DNA from: Candidatus Competibacteraceae bacterium
Lineage (GTDB): Bacteria; Pseudomonadota; Gammaproteobacteria; Competibacterales; Competibacteraceae
DNA: 64,000 bases
Assembly (NCBI GenBank): GCA_016713505.1
Contig: JADJPA010000001.1
Span: 1,488,001 to 1,552,000, forward strand
Reading direction: 5' to 3'
Within the stretch, counting starts at the first letter, position 1; the number at the start of each line of letters is the position of its first letter. The position numbers and the translations under genes were made by a program. The notes under the pieces are model-generated. The model saw only the letters and a program-made list of their open reading frames with translations. It was not told where the DNA came from and searched no databases. Below, in pieces: positions 27,843-35,888 of this stretch.

Positions 27843-27991
27843 AAAGTACAGGATATTGAGCTTAAAACACGCTTCGCTGTAGAAACTAGCTTCAGCGACC
27901 GTTAGTAAACGGCAAACCGCCGCCGGGGTAAATCAGGACGATTTGTAACCCGATAAGGGTTTTTACTTAATTTCTTCGATATCGGCCGCTG
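27843..27991 (-). ncRNA. Candidate structured RNA or long 3' UTR upstream of the terminator
   Basis: Between the DUF1451 stop and the terminator, the minus strand holds three further short perfect hairpins: AACCC/GGGTT (27947-27961), CCGTT/AACGG (27899-27912) and CGCTG/CAGCG (27875-27897). No open frame of note is present. A weak promoter-like pair, TTAAGT and TACAAA with 17 bases between, lies at the upstream end. No known RNA family was recognised, so this may be only a 3' UTR. Confidence 0.25.
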
Positions 27992-28528
27992 CTAGAGGTC
28001 CCCGGCAACCCGCACGAACCCTATGCCTTCACAAACCGGACAAGGCTCGATCAGGGCGGGCGCATGAAAAACCACGCGCTCGCCGCATCGCTCGCAGCGA
28101 AGCGTGCCGGGTCCGGTCACTTCGCCGCTGCGATAGCGTTCCACCTGGGCTTCCTCCAGCAGCGCGGCCCCAAACACCGAAAGCTCCAAGCGCGATTGAT
28201 CCACGCCGCGTCGGAAAAAATCCAACAATCGCTCCTCGATTAATTCCAGATCGAAGCGCATCCACTCTTTCAGATCGCGCCCGGTCGTCGCCAAATAATA
28301 GCCGGCATCTTCCAGATCGCGTCTTAGATAACCGCCGATCAAGCGGGCCTCTTCCCGCGTCAGTTCGCCCAGTTCCACCGCTTTCTCCGCCGCGTGTTCG
28401 ATGCTGGCGCTCAATTGTGGAAAGGCGGCCTTCTCAGCCTGTTCGAATTCTTCCAAACGGCTTCTGGCCCGCTCCATCATTTGCTGGTAGGCCCGAGCGA
28501 GCCGGTTGCCTTGCAGGGGTTCGGTCAT
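27992..28528 (-). CDS. DUF1451 zinc-ribbon protein (YbeL-like)
   Basis: A 178-residue cytoplasmic protein of the DUF1451 family, related to E. coli YbeL. The N-terminal two thirds are helical and charged (LTREEARLIGGYLRRDLED). The C-terminus is a zinc ribbon with pairs CERCGE and CPVCEG. Function is unknown. I chose the ATG at 28528, preceded by AGGAGA at good spacing; an upstream ATG at 28594 would add 22 residues unlike the family. A strong terminator lies 150 bases beyond the stop. Confidence 0.85.
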   Translation of the reverse strand: MTEPLQGNRLARAYQQMMERARSRLEEFEQAEKAAFPQLSASIEHAAEKAVELGELTREEARLIGGYLRRDLEDAGYYLATTGRDLKEWMRFDLELIEERLLDFFRRGVDQSRLELSVFGAALLEEAQVERYRSGEVTGPGTLRCERCGERVVFHAPALIEPCPVCEGIGFVRVAGDL

Positions 28529-28717
28529 ATCGCATTCTCCTGAGCTGGGCCGTAACGTCATAAAAAACCGCTCCATGGGCGCGTGCTGGTCCATTCTAAC
28601 GGTGATTCCGGCCCGCGGCTTGGCTCGCGGGCTTGAAAAATTAGGTATGCTTAGCAGGGCTTGGGGCCGACCCGGCTTGCCGACTTCATTTCAATCGAAG
28701 GTAAAGATTCTCGCACC

Positions 28718-29314
28718 GTGACACCGTGGCCTTTTAAAACCCGCGACATCCCCAATCTCATTACCAGCCTACGGATCTTGCTCGTACCGCCTTTTTTGTG
28801 GCTGCTCGTGCAAGAGCGCTACGGCGCGGCCTTGCTGTTATTCGTCATCGCCGGCGTTTCCGATGCGCTGGACGGCTTCCTGGCCAAGTATTATGGCTGG
28901 ACCAGCGAACTGGGCGGCCTGCTCGATCCGATCGCCGACAAATTGCTGCTGATCGGGGCGCTGCTGGTGCTGGCCTGGTTGCACGAACTGCCATCCTGGC
29001 TGGTCGCGCTAGCGATCCTGCGCGATGCGCTCATCGTCGCCGGCGCGATCAGCTACCATCTGCTGATCGAGCGTTTCCAGGGCAGGCCTCTACTGATCAG
29101 CAAGTTGAATACCTTACTGCAACTGCTGTTGGTCTTTGCGATCATCGTCAATCATGGGATGTTCGCCCTGCCGCCCTGGCTGCTGACCGGTTTGATCTAC
29201 CTGACCGCTCTGACGACGGTCTGGAGCGGCGCGGTTTACGTCTGGCGATGGGGCCGACAGGCCTGGAACGCGCGGCGGGACAAATCCCCGTCCGGCGCTG
29301 AAGACCGGCTGTAA
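28718..29314 (+). CDS. CDP-alcohol phosphatidyltransferase family protein
   Basis: About 198 residues with roughly six membrane helices. The CDP-alcohol transferase motif is visible as DALDGFLAK...GGLLDPIADK near residues 50-75, with all four metal-binding aspartates; lysine replaces the usual arginine of DGxxAR. Members make phosphatidylglycerol phosphate, cardiolipin or related lipids. This is the shorter form often found next to purMN in Pseudomonas, probably distinct from the main PgsA. The start is uncertain: GTG at 28718 fits the protein, but GAAGG lies rather far upstream; an upstream start at 28661 adds 19 residues. It is convergent with the EAL-HDOD gene, only three bases apart. Confidence 0.85.
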   Translation: MTPWPFKTRDIPNLITSLRILLVPPFLWLLVQERYGAALLLFVIAGVSDALDGFLAKYYGWTSELGGLLDPIADKLLLIGALLVLAWLHELPSWLVALAILRDALIVAGAISYHLLIERFQGRPLLISKLNTLLQLLLVFAIIVNHGMFALPPWLLTGLIYLTALTTVWSGAVYVWRWGRQAWNARRDKSPSGAEDRL

Positions 29315-29317
29315 AGC

Positions 29318-30532
29318 TCAGCTTTTCAGCAGTTCGCAAGAGGCCCGGTAGGCTTCCGCCAGCGCGGTCATATAGGCATCGTTGATTTGATTGGGTTCCA
29401 AATCCAGCATGTCGAGCGCGCTCCAATCGCAGCGTTCGTAAGCCAGGGTACAGGCCAAAATCCGGCCCAGCGGCCCCTTGTGCTGCAACAGAGCGTCGTT
29501 GATTTCCTCTTCCAGCGGCAAGCTCTTTAAAACCAGTTCCATCGGCGCTTGAGTGATGGCGTCCAGCACCGACAACAGCCCCACCGTGTAGCCGCTTTCC
29601 TTTTGCGGGATCCGCATCGCCTCAGCCAGCAACTCGCACATTTTGGCTCGTTCCAAAGCGACGGTGATCAAATCGCTGCGGTGCTGGTCGAGGTTAGCCA
29701 GAGAAATCAGCGTGGCCCAAACTCGAACATTTTTGGTGCCCAACAGCACGATGGCGCGCTGGATCGAGTCGATGCGGCGGGCCAGGTTAAAATAAGCCGA
29801 ATTGATGTAGCGCAGTAATTTGTAGCTCAGTGACACATCCTGTCTGATCAGTGCTTCGATGGCCTTGAGATCGATTTCGGGCTGATGCAGCTTGGCCACC
29901 AGCTGCAATACGACCAATTGGTTGGCGGGCACCACGCCGCTGAACTTGAGCATTTTGGGCTGGGAAAAGTGATAACCCTGAAAAAAATCGAATTTCAGGC
30001 TTTGACACAGCTCCTGGACGGCTTGGGTTTCGATGCACTCCGCCATCAAGGCGACACCCCTATGGCGCAACAGCGGCACCAAGCGCCGCACCTCCCCTTC
30101 CGAGGTCGTCAGCATATCGATCTTGACGCAATCCGCGATCTCCAGCAGCGCCTGATAAGCGTCGTTGTCCGTATAATCGTCGAGGACGAAGTGGTGGCCC
30201 TGCTGGCGCAATTTCCGCAAGGCCTCGACCAGCGGCTCGTCCACCACGATATTGCCGGTGATCTCGAACATCAATTGCGGCGATGCAAACATCTCCAGAT
30301 AGCCGCCGACCACAAAATCGCGCGCGATGTTGATGAATGCCTTGTGCGGTCCGACCACTTGTTCGAGACCGACTTCGGTCACCGTGTTCAAGACGATTTG
30401 CGAGGTGGCGATTTCGGCGTCGAGAAACTGCGCGGAGTCCGCACCGGCGGTCTGCCGGTAAAATAATTCATAGCCTTCTACTTGAAAGTCGCGATTGTAG
30501 ATGGGTTGGCGAGCGAAGTAGATTTCCGTCAT
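29318..30532 (-). CDS. EAL-HDOD signalling protein (YuxH type)
   Basis: A 404-residue cytoplasmic regulator with an N-terminal EAL-like domain (about 1-200) and a C-terminal HDOD domain (about 200-395). The EAL signature is altered to EGYELFYR, and the later metal motif DDFG is DDYT, so c-di-GMP hydrolysis is doubtful; such proteins often act as sensors or scaffolds in motility and surface behaviour. HDOD features include IRQDVSLSYKLLRYINSA. GAGGT six bases before the ATG supports the start at 30532. With the GGDEF/EAL protein at the left edge, this is the second c-di-GMP-related gene in the window. Confidence 0.88.
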   Translation of the reverse strand: MTEIYFARQPIYNRDFQVEGYELFYRQTAGADSAQFLDAEIATSQIVLNTVTEVGLEQVVGPHKAFINIARDFVVGGYLEMFASPQLMFEITGNIVVDEPLVEALRKLRQQGHHFVLDDYTDNDAYQALLEIADCVKIDMLTTSEGEVRRLVPLLRHRGVALMAECIETQAVQELCQSLKFDFFQGYHFSQPKMLKFSGVVPANQLVVLQLVAKLHQPEIDLKAIEALIRQDVSLSYKLLRYINSAYFNLARRIDSIQRAIVLLGTKNVRVWATLISLANLDQHRSDLITVALERAKMCELLAEAMRIPQKESGYTVGLLSVLDAITQAPMELVLKSLPLEEEINDALLQHKGPLGRILACTLAYERCDWSALDMLDLEPNQINDAYMTALAEAYRASCELLKS

Positions 30533-30795
30533 GAACGTACCTCAATCGGAGCGGCTCTGATTCGATGAATTGTACCAGAAAAGGAACAAAACTCCGCCAT
30601 GACAAATGCTCGGGTCAAGCCGCCCAAACACCATGCCGGCACCGACTCCCCGCAAGCCCCTTCAGCCGGCCCGTGCGCCGATGGCGCGCCGCGCGGCGCG
30701 TCAGGGCGAGTTGGATTGTCAGGAGCACCGTCGCCCCCACGCTCGCTCTCGGCTGGTCCGAACCGTTTTAGCGTCCTTTTCGTGAGGAATAGTAC

Positions 30796-31851
30796 ATGCT
30801 TCGCGGGTCACAAACACGCTTCTGGTCGATTGTGGGATTGGTTTTTCTGGGCGGGATCTACCTGCTGGCCCCGGTGCTGACCCCGTTTCTGTTTTCGGCC
30901 CTGCTCGCTTATCTGGGCGATCCGCTGATCGACTGGCTGGAAACGCACAAAATCTCGCGTTCCTGGGCGGTGACGCTGGTGTTCGGCGCCTTACTCCTGC
31001 TGGTGTTAGTGTTGCTGCTGCTGCTCATCCCGCTTTCAACACACCAGTTCAAAGCGCTCATGCAGCGCCTGCCGACCTATGTCGGCTGGTTTCAAGCCAG
31101 TATCCTGCCGTGGCTGCGGGATACGCTGGGCCTTGATCCAGAGATGTTCGATCTGGGCTACCTGCGAACGCAACTGACGGCTTACACGCAGGAAATCGGC
31201 CATCTGGCCAGCGGCCTGATGGAATCCTTTCGGGCCTCCTCCACCGCCGTCTTCAACTGGCTGGCCAATCTGGTGCTGGTCCCCGTGGTGACCTTTTATT
31301 TCCTGCGGGACTGGGATGGGCTGGTCGCCAAGCTTCATGACCTGGTGCCGCGGCGCATCGAAGCGACGGTGAGCCGCTTGGCGCAACAGTCGGACGAAGT
31401 GATCGGTGCGTTCCTGCGCGGTCAGTTCATCGTGATGGGGGCGCTGGGGATCATCTACTCGGCGGGGCTGGCGATCGTCGGCCTGGAGTTCTCGCTACTG
31501 ATCGGGCTACTGGCCGGGCTGGTCAGCTTCGTACCTTATCTGGGCCTGATTGTCGGCATCGCCGTCGCCAGCATCGCCGCCGTGCTGCAATTCCAAAACT
31601 ACCTCAGCATCGTTCCGGTGCTGGTCGTATTCGGGGTCGGTCAACTGATCAGCGATTTTATTCTGACGCCACGCCTGGTCGGCGACCGCATCGGCTTGCA
31701 TCCAGTGGCCGTGCTGTTTGCGGTGCTGGCCGGCGGCCATTTGTTCGGCTTCTTCGGCATTTTGCTGGCGCTGCCGATCGCTGCGGTCATCGCGGTGGTG
31801 CTGCGCCATGTCCACGATGAATATCTGCAAAGCATTTTCTATCGCCAATGA
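30796..31851 (+). CDS. AI-2E family permease (PerM/YdiK-like)
   Basis: A 351-residue membrane protein with about eight helices of the AI-2E/UPF0118 family. Hallmarks are the N-terminal helices LAPVLTPFLFSALLAYL, the long central cytosolic part, and the C-terminal GGHLFGFFGILLALPIAAVIAV. The family includes autoinducer-2 exporters, Na+/H+ antiporters and many of unknown substrate. GAGGA lies upstream of the ATG at good spacing. The stop overlaps an ATG of the next frame by four bases (ATGA), which may couple expression to the lipoprotein gene downstream. The 263-base gap before it shows no convincing gene. Confidence 0.9.
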   Translation: MLRGSQTRFWSIVGLVFLGGIYLLAPVLTPFLFSALLAYLGDPLIDWLETHKISRSWAVTLVFGALLLLVLVLLLLLIPLSTHQFKALMQRLPTYVGWFQASILPWLRDTLGLDPEMFDLGYLRTQLTAYTQEIGHLASGLMESFRASSTAVFNWLANLVLVPVVTFYFLRDWDGLVAKLHDLVPRRIEATVSRLAQQSDEVIGAFLRGQFIVMGALGIIYSAGLAIVGLEFSLLIGLLAGLVSFVPYLGLIVGIAVASIAAVLQFQNYLSIVPVLVVFGVGQLISDFILTPRLVGDRIGLHPVAVLFAVLAGGHLFGFFGILLALPIAAVIAVVLRHVHDEYLQSIFYRQ

Positions 31852-31886
31852 CGTGGCGAAACTCGCCCGCGCCGCATGGAACTCAC

Positions 31887-32903
31887 ATGATTCGCTTGAT
31901 CGCGCTCTTTTCCCTGCTGGGTCTACTCCCAATCAGCGCCTGCATCCCGCAGGCGTTCAAGGCAACGCCGCATGCGCTGAATCGCCGGCTCGATCCTGGG
32001 GAGCGCTATCAAGGCATTCGGCTGCTCGGCGCTTTACGGCTGGCGGACGCCGAGATCGGGGGTTCGCGACTGTGCGGTTTGTCCGGGTTGGCTTGGGACG
32101 ACGCGGCGGGTGTGTTGTACGCGATTTCCGACCGAGGCGCGCTCTTCCACTTGTCCCCGATTTTCGATGAGCGAGGCTATCTGAGCGACCTGAAGGTGCT
32201 GGCCGCCCATCCCTTACAAAACGCGACGGGCAAGCCCGTGAGTCGGCCTTTCAACGATAGCGAAGGCTTGGCTGTCCGTCATGGCGATCACCACCGTCCG
32301 GGCGATACCGAACTGCTGGTCTCGTTCGAGGCCAAACCGCGCTTGGTTCGCTACGACCCGACCGGCCGCTGGCTGGGTGAAGTCCCTCTGCCCGCCACGC
32401 TGCGCAACGTCGCCAACTACCGCGGCAGCAATCAATCGCTTGAGGCGGTCACCATCGACCCACGCTGGGGCATTTTGACCGGTTCTGAAATCGCGCTGCG
32501 CAACGATCCCGCCGAGTTGATCCGGATTTTTTCCACCCGCGGCCGCTTCTGGCTCTATCCGCTCGGCAGTGCGCCCAGCAGCGCGCTGGTGGCGATGGAA
32601 GCGCTACCGGACGGTGGTTTGCTGACCCTGGAACGCGCCTTCGTCTCGGTCTTTCAACCTTTCACCATCAGCCTGCGCCGGACCGAACTGCCGCTTCAAG
32701 GGAAAAGCGGTTTGCTCAAGGTCGACGATGTCGCGGTGCTCGACAGCGGCCAGGACTGGCTGTTGGACAACTTCGAAGGACTGACTCGCCATCGCGAGCA
32801 GCGGTTTTTCATGATCAGCGACGACAACTGCAACGGTTGGCAAAGCACTTTACTGGCCTATTTCGAACTACTACCTTTCCAGGCCGGATCCCAACGGCCT
32901 TGA
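31887..32903 (+). CDS. Phytase-like/esterase-like lipoprotein
   Basis: About 338 residues. The N-terminus MIRLIALFSLLGLLPISAC is a lipoprotein signal with lipobox ISAC (Cys19), so the protein is exported and lipid-anchored. The mature part matches the phytase-like beta-propeller family (esterase-like activity of phytase), with repeated motifs such as GLSGLAWDDAAGVLYAISD, NDSEGLAV, SLEAVTI and DNFEGLTRH. Enzymatic function is untested. A start at 31848 overlapping the previous stop (ATGA) is an alternative, giving 13 more residues. It is followed by a 320-base gap before phaA. Confidence 0.78.
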   Translation: MIRLIALFSLLGLLPISACIPQAFKATPHALNRRLDPGERYQGIRLLGALRLADAEIGGSRLCGLSGLAWDDAAGVLYAISDRGALFHLSPIFDERGYLSDLKVLAAHPLQNATGKPVSRPFNDSEGLAVRHGDHHRPGDTELLVSFEAKPRLVRYDPTGRWLGEVPLPATLRNVANYRGSNQSLEAVTIDPRWGILTGSEIALRNDPAELIRIFSTRGRFWLYPLGSAPSSALVAMEALPDGGLLTLERAFVSVFQPFTISLRRTELPLQGKSGLLKVDDVAVLDSGQDWLLDNFEGLTRHREQRFFMISDDNCNGWQSTLLAYFELLPFQAGSQRP

Positions 32904-33223
32904 AAGCGCCGCTCGCTCGACCCGCCGGGTTTCTTGCGGCGCTCGGGCCGGCGCTTTTGCAAATCCAGCAAACGCCGCTCCCGACCCCGCGCGGCGGGCC
33001 GGTCGATCATTGCCGAACCCGTCGCCGCGCAACCCCTGAATGGGTTGACAAAGATACTGACAAGCTTCAGTATTTCGAGCTTAAATACGTTTTCGCTTTT
33101 TGGCGGTCACGCTCAGGTTGCTGTTTGTCATAATCAAAAATACCTTGAATGCACAGCTCTCACCCTGACCGGCGCCAGCAAAACGTCGCCCCCCACTAAA
33201 AGCGGTTATTCGGAGGTTACTCG
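32904..33223 (+). other. 320-base intergenic region carrying the phaA control region
   Basis: No gene is supported here. The first ~140 bases are GC-rich without recognisable signal. The remainder is AT-richer and contains two or three candidate promoters, a perfect dyad and a leader of about 90-140 bases before phaA. Confidence 0.6.
33045..33086 (+). promoter_or_regulatory. Candidate phaA promoter overlapped by an operator-like dyad
   Basis: A consensus -35 TTGACA (33045-33050) lies 17 bases before CAGTAT. Overlapping is a second pair, CTGACA with TTAAAT (33081-33086), spacer 18. A perfect dyad, ATACTGA-CAAGCT-TCAGTAT (33054-33073), covers the spacer and the first -10. An alternative extended -10, TGTCATAAT, lies at 33126-33134. 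The dyad does not match regulator sites I recognise. Confidence 0.5.
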
Positions 33224-34405
33224 ATGGAAGAGGTCGTCATCGTTGCAGCCGCCAGGACTGCGATCGGCACTTTCATGGGTTCGCTGTCGACGGTCGCGGC
33301 AAACCTGTTAGGCGCCCAAGTCATCAAGCATTTGTTGGAGAGAGCCGGCGTCAGACCGGAGCAGATCGACGAAGTCATTTTAGGGCAGGTTCTCACGGCG
33401 GGAACCGGCCAAAACCCCGCGCGAACCGCAGCGCTGAACGCCGGCTTACCCATCGAAGTCCCCTGCCTGAATATCAACAAAGTCTGCGGCAGCGGCCTCA
33501 AGGCGGTACATCTGGCGTATCAATCCATCCGCGACGGCGACAACCGCACCGTCATCGCCGGCGGCCAGGAAAACATGAGCCTTTCTCCGCACCTGCTGCT
33601 CGGCTCGCGGCGCGGCACCACCATGGGTGACGCCCGGCTGGTGGATTCCATGCTGAACGAAGGCCTGCATTGTGCGATCAACCACTACCACATGGGCATC
33701 ACCGCCGAGAACATCGCCGCCCAGTGGGGCATTTCTCGCGAAGAGCAAGACGCTTTCTCCGCCGCTTCTCAGGATAAAGCGGTGGCCGCGATCGGCGCCG
33801 GCCGGTTCAAGGACGAGATCGTGCCGATCCAGATTCCGCAGCGCAAGGGCGATCCGCTGGTGTTCGACACCGACGAGTTTCCCCGCGCCGGCACCACCGC
33901 CGCCGCGTTGGGCAAGCTGCGACCGGCTTTCAAGCAGGATGGCACCATCACCGCCGGCAACGCGTCGGGCATCAACGACGGCGCCGCCGCCGTTTTGGTC
34001 ATGACCGCCGGCGCGGCGCGCGAGCTGGGCTTGCAGCCCTTGGCGCGGATCGCCGCTTACGCCAAGGCCGGCGTCGATCCGAAAATCATGGGCACCGGCC
34101 CGATCCCCGCGTCTCGCGCCTGCCTGAAGAAAGCCGGCTGGACGGTGCATCAACTGGATTTGATCGAATCCAACGAGGCTTTTGCCGCCCAGGCCATCTC
34201 CGTCAACCGGGAAATGGGCTGGGATACTGCTAAAGTAAACGTCAACGGCGGCGCCATCGCGCTGGGTCACCCGATCGGCGCCTCCGGCTGCCGCATCCTG
34301 GTCAGCCTGCTGCATGAGATGGTCCGCCGCGACGCCAAGAAGGGCTTGGCGACCCTGTGCATCGGCGGCGGCCAAGGCGTCGCCCTCGCCGTCGAGCGCG
34401 ACTAG
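33224..34405 (+). CDS. phaA: Acetyl-CoA C-acetyltransferase (beta-ketothiolase)
   Basis: Condenses two acetyl-CoA to acetoacetyl-CoA, first step of polyhydroxybutyrate synthesis. At 393 residues it is full length. The acyl-accepting cysteine is Cys88 in NKVCGSGLKAV; His349 lies in GGAIALGHPIGASG, and the second catalytic cysteine is Cys379 in LCIGGGQG. GGAGGT precedes the ATG at good spacing. It leads a phaA-phaB-phaR cluster on plus, with the PHA synthase genes facing it on minus. A dyad in the upstream promoter region suggests repression by an unidentified regulator. Confidence 0.95.
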   Translation: MEEVVIVAAARTAIGTFMGSLSTVAANLLGAQVIKHLLERAGVRPEQIDEVILGQVLTAGTGQNPARTAALNAGLPIEVPCLNINKVCGSGLKAVHLAYQSIRDGDNRTVIAGGQENMSLSPHLLLGSRRGTTMGDARLVDSMLNEGLHCAINHYHMGITAENIAAQWGISREEQDAFSAASQDKAVAAIGAGRFKDEIVPIQIPQRKGDPLVFDTDEFPRAGTTAAALGKLRPAFKQDGTITAGNASGINDGAAAVLVMTAGAARELGLQPLARIAAYAKAGVDPKIMGTGPIPASRACLKKAGWTVHQLDLIESNEAFAAQAISVNREMGWDTAKVNVNGGAIALGHPIGASGCRILVSLLHEMVRRDAKKGLATLCIGGGQGVALAVERD

Positions 34406-34461
34406 CCAACCGCGAAAATCGTTCTTTTATACCCACAACAAACCCGAGGAGGGAAAATAGC

Positions 34462-35208
34462 ATGTCTAAAGTCGCAGTCGTTACGGGCGGTATCGGCGGT
34501 TTGGGCACGGCCATGTGCATAGCGTTGGCCGAAGCGGGTCGGAAGGCAGTGGCCGTCGATTACAGCGGCCTCAAACCCGAAGCCGTCGACAAATGGAAAG
34601 CCGACCGCAAGGCGGAAGGTTTCGATATCCCCGTTTATCTGGCGGACGTGACCAGCTTCGAATCCTGCGCCGAAGTGTGCAAAAAGATCGAAGCGGAAGT
34701 CGGTGCGATCGAAATCCTGGTCAACAACGCCGGTATCACCCGTGACGCCATGTTCCACAGGATGACTCCCGAACAATGGGATCAGGTCATCAAGACCAAT
34801 TTGTACAGCGTTTTCAACATGAGCAAGCAGGTGTACGAGGGCATGACCTCGCGGGGTTGGGGTCGCATCGTCAACATCGCCTCGGTGAACGGCCTGCGGG
34901 GTCAAGCCGGTCAGACCAACTACTCCGCCACCAAGTCGGGCATTTACGGTTTCAACAAGGCGCTGGCGCAAGAGTGCGTCAAGAAAGGCGTGACCGTTAA
35001 CTCGATTTCACCGGGCTATATCGGCACCGAAATGGTGCGGGCCATCAAGCCGGAAGTATTGGAGAAAGTCGTCGCCGGCATTCCGGTGGGTCGCTTGGGC
35101 GAGCCTTCCGAAATCGCGCGCACCGTCGTTTTCCTGGCCTCCGATGACGCTGGCTACATCACGGGTGAAGATATCACGGTTAACGGTGGTCTTTACTACC
35201 ACACCTAA
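34462..35208 (+). CDS. phaB: Acetoacetyl-CoA reductase
   Basis: NADPH- or NADH-dependent SDR enzyme that reduces acetoacetyl-CoA to (R)-3-hydroxybutyryl-CoA, the PHA synthase substrate. At 248 residues, the coenzyme loop is TGGIGGLG at residues 8-15, NNAG is at 88-91, and the catalytic Ser141, Tyr154 and Lys158 sit in NIASVNG and YSATKSG. The ATG at 34462 has a strong GAGGAGGG upstream; a GTG at 34357 is open but lies inside phaA. The gap to phaA is 56 bases, so one transcript is likely, closed by a terminator at 35221-35254. Confidence 0.95.
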   Translation: MSKVAVVTGGIGGLGTAMCIALAEAGRKAVAVDYSGLKPEAVDKWKADRKAEGFDIPVYLADVTSFESCAEVCKKIEAEVGAIEILVNNAGITRDAMFHRMTPEQWDQVIKTNLYSVFNMSKQVYEGMTSRGWGRIVNIASVNGLRGQAGQTNYSATKSGIYGFNKALAQECVKKGVTVNSISPGYIGTEMVRAIKPEVLEKVVAGIPVGRLGEPSEIARTVVFLASDDAGYITGEDITVNGGLYYHT

Positions 35209-35220
35209 TGTTTGATTCGC

Positions 35221-35254
35221 GCGGCGCTACCTCACCGGTGGCGCCGCCGTTTTT
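35221..35254 (+). terminator. Intrinsic terminator between phaB and phaR
   Basis: An 11-base-pair stem with one G-U pair (GCGGCGCTACC at 35221-35231, GGTGGCGCCGC at 35237-35247) encloses the loop TCACC. Two bases later comes TTTTT (35250-35254). It ends only 12 bases before the phaR ATG. Confidence 0.75.
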
Positions 35255-35266
35255 CCCAGATTTATT

Positions 35267-35836
35267 ATGAGCGAACCGCGCATCATCAAGAAATACCCGA
35301 ACCGCCGGCTTTACGACACGGCCGTCAGCAGCTACATCACCCTTGAAAACGTCAAGCAGTTGGTGTTGGAGCGCGCCGATTTTCAGGTGATCGACGCCCG
35401 AACCAACTCCGATATCACGCGCGGCATTCTGTTGCAGATCATCAGCGAACAGGAAGAGCAAGGCAATCCGATCTTCACCACGGAAGTGCTGGCGCACATC
35501 ATCCGCTTTTACGGCGACACCCTTCAGGGCATGATGGGCAATTACCTGGAAAAGAGCCTGCAAGCCTTCGTTGACCAGCAGCACCTGTTCCGGGAACAGA
35601 TGCGAACCTTCATCGGCAAGAACCCGTTGGCCATGATGACCGAACTGGTGGAGCACAATCTGTCATTGTGGAAAAGCGTCAACGAGCGACTGCAACAATA
35701 TGCGCCGCCCGGCCCGCCCGGCGATTCTCTTCCCGCCCCTCATCAATCCCCCATCTCAGCCGAAACCGCCACACCGTCAACCGCCAAACCGGAAAAAACC
35801 GGCAAGGAACGCAAAAACAAAAAAGAGCAAGGCTGA
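35267..35836 (+). CDS. phaR: Polyhydroxyalkanoate synthesis repressor PhaR
   Basis: A 189-residue regulator that binds both DNA and PHA granules and represses phasin and often PHA genes until polymer accumulates. The N-terminal PHB/PHA accumulation DNA-binding domain is clear (IIKKYPNRRLYDTAVSSYI), with the PHB_acc domain following (LQIISEQEEQGNPIFTTEVL). The C-terminal ~40 residues are proline/lysine-rich and low complexity. There is no good Shine-Dalgarno; the ATG lies 12 bases past the T-tract of the phaB terminator, so phaR needs read-through or its own promoter. It is convergent with phaC, 52 bases apart. Do not confuse with the class IV synthase subunit also called PhaR. Confidence 0.93.
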   Translation: MSEPRIIKKYPNRRLYDTAVSSYITLENVKQLVLERADFQVIDARTNSDITRGILLQIISEQEEQGNPIFTTEVLAHIIRFYGDTLQGMMGNYLEKSLQAFVDQQHLFREQMRTFIGKNPLAMMTELVEHNLSLWKSVNERLQQYAPPGPPGDSLPAPHQSPISAETATPSTAKPEKTGKERKNKKEQG

Positions 35837-35888
35837 AATTTCGCGTTTTCAGCCTGCGCGTGGTCCGCGGCAAGCTTGTCCTTAAGGG

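Noticed and set aside
30565..30795. Short plus-strand frames before the AI-2E permease
   Set aside because: Proline/alanine/arginine-rich translations without ribosome site or domain; the permease itself starts at 30796 with GAGGA.
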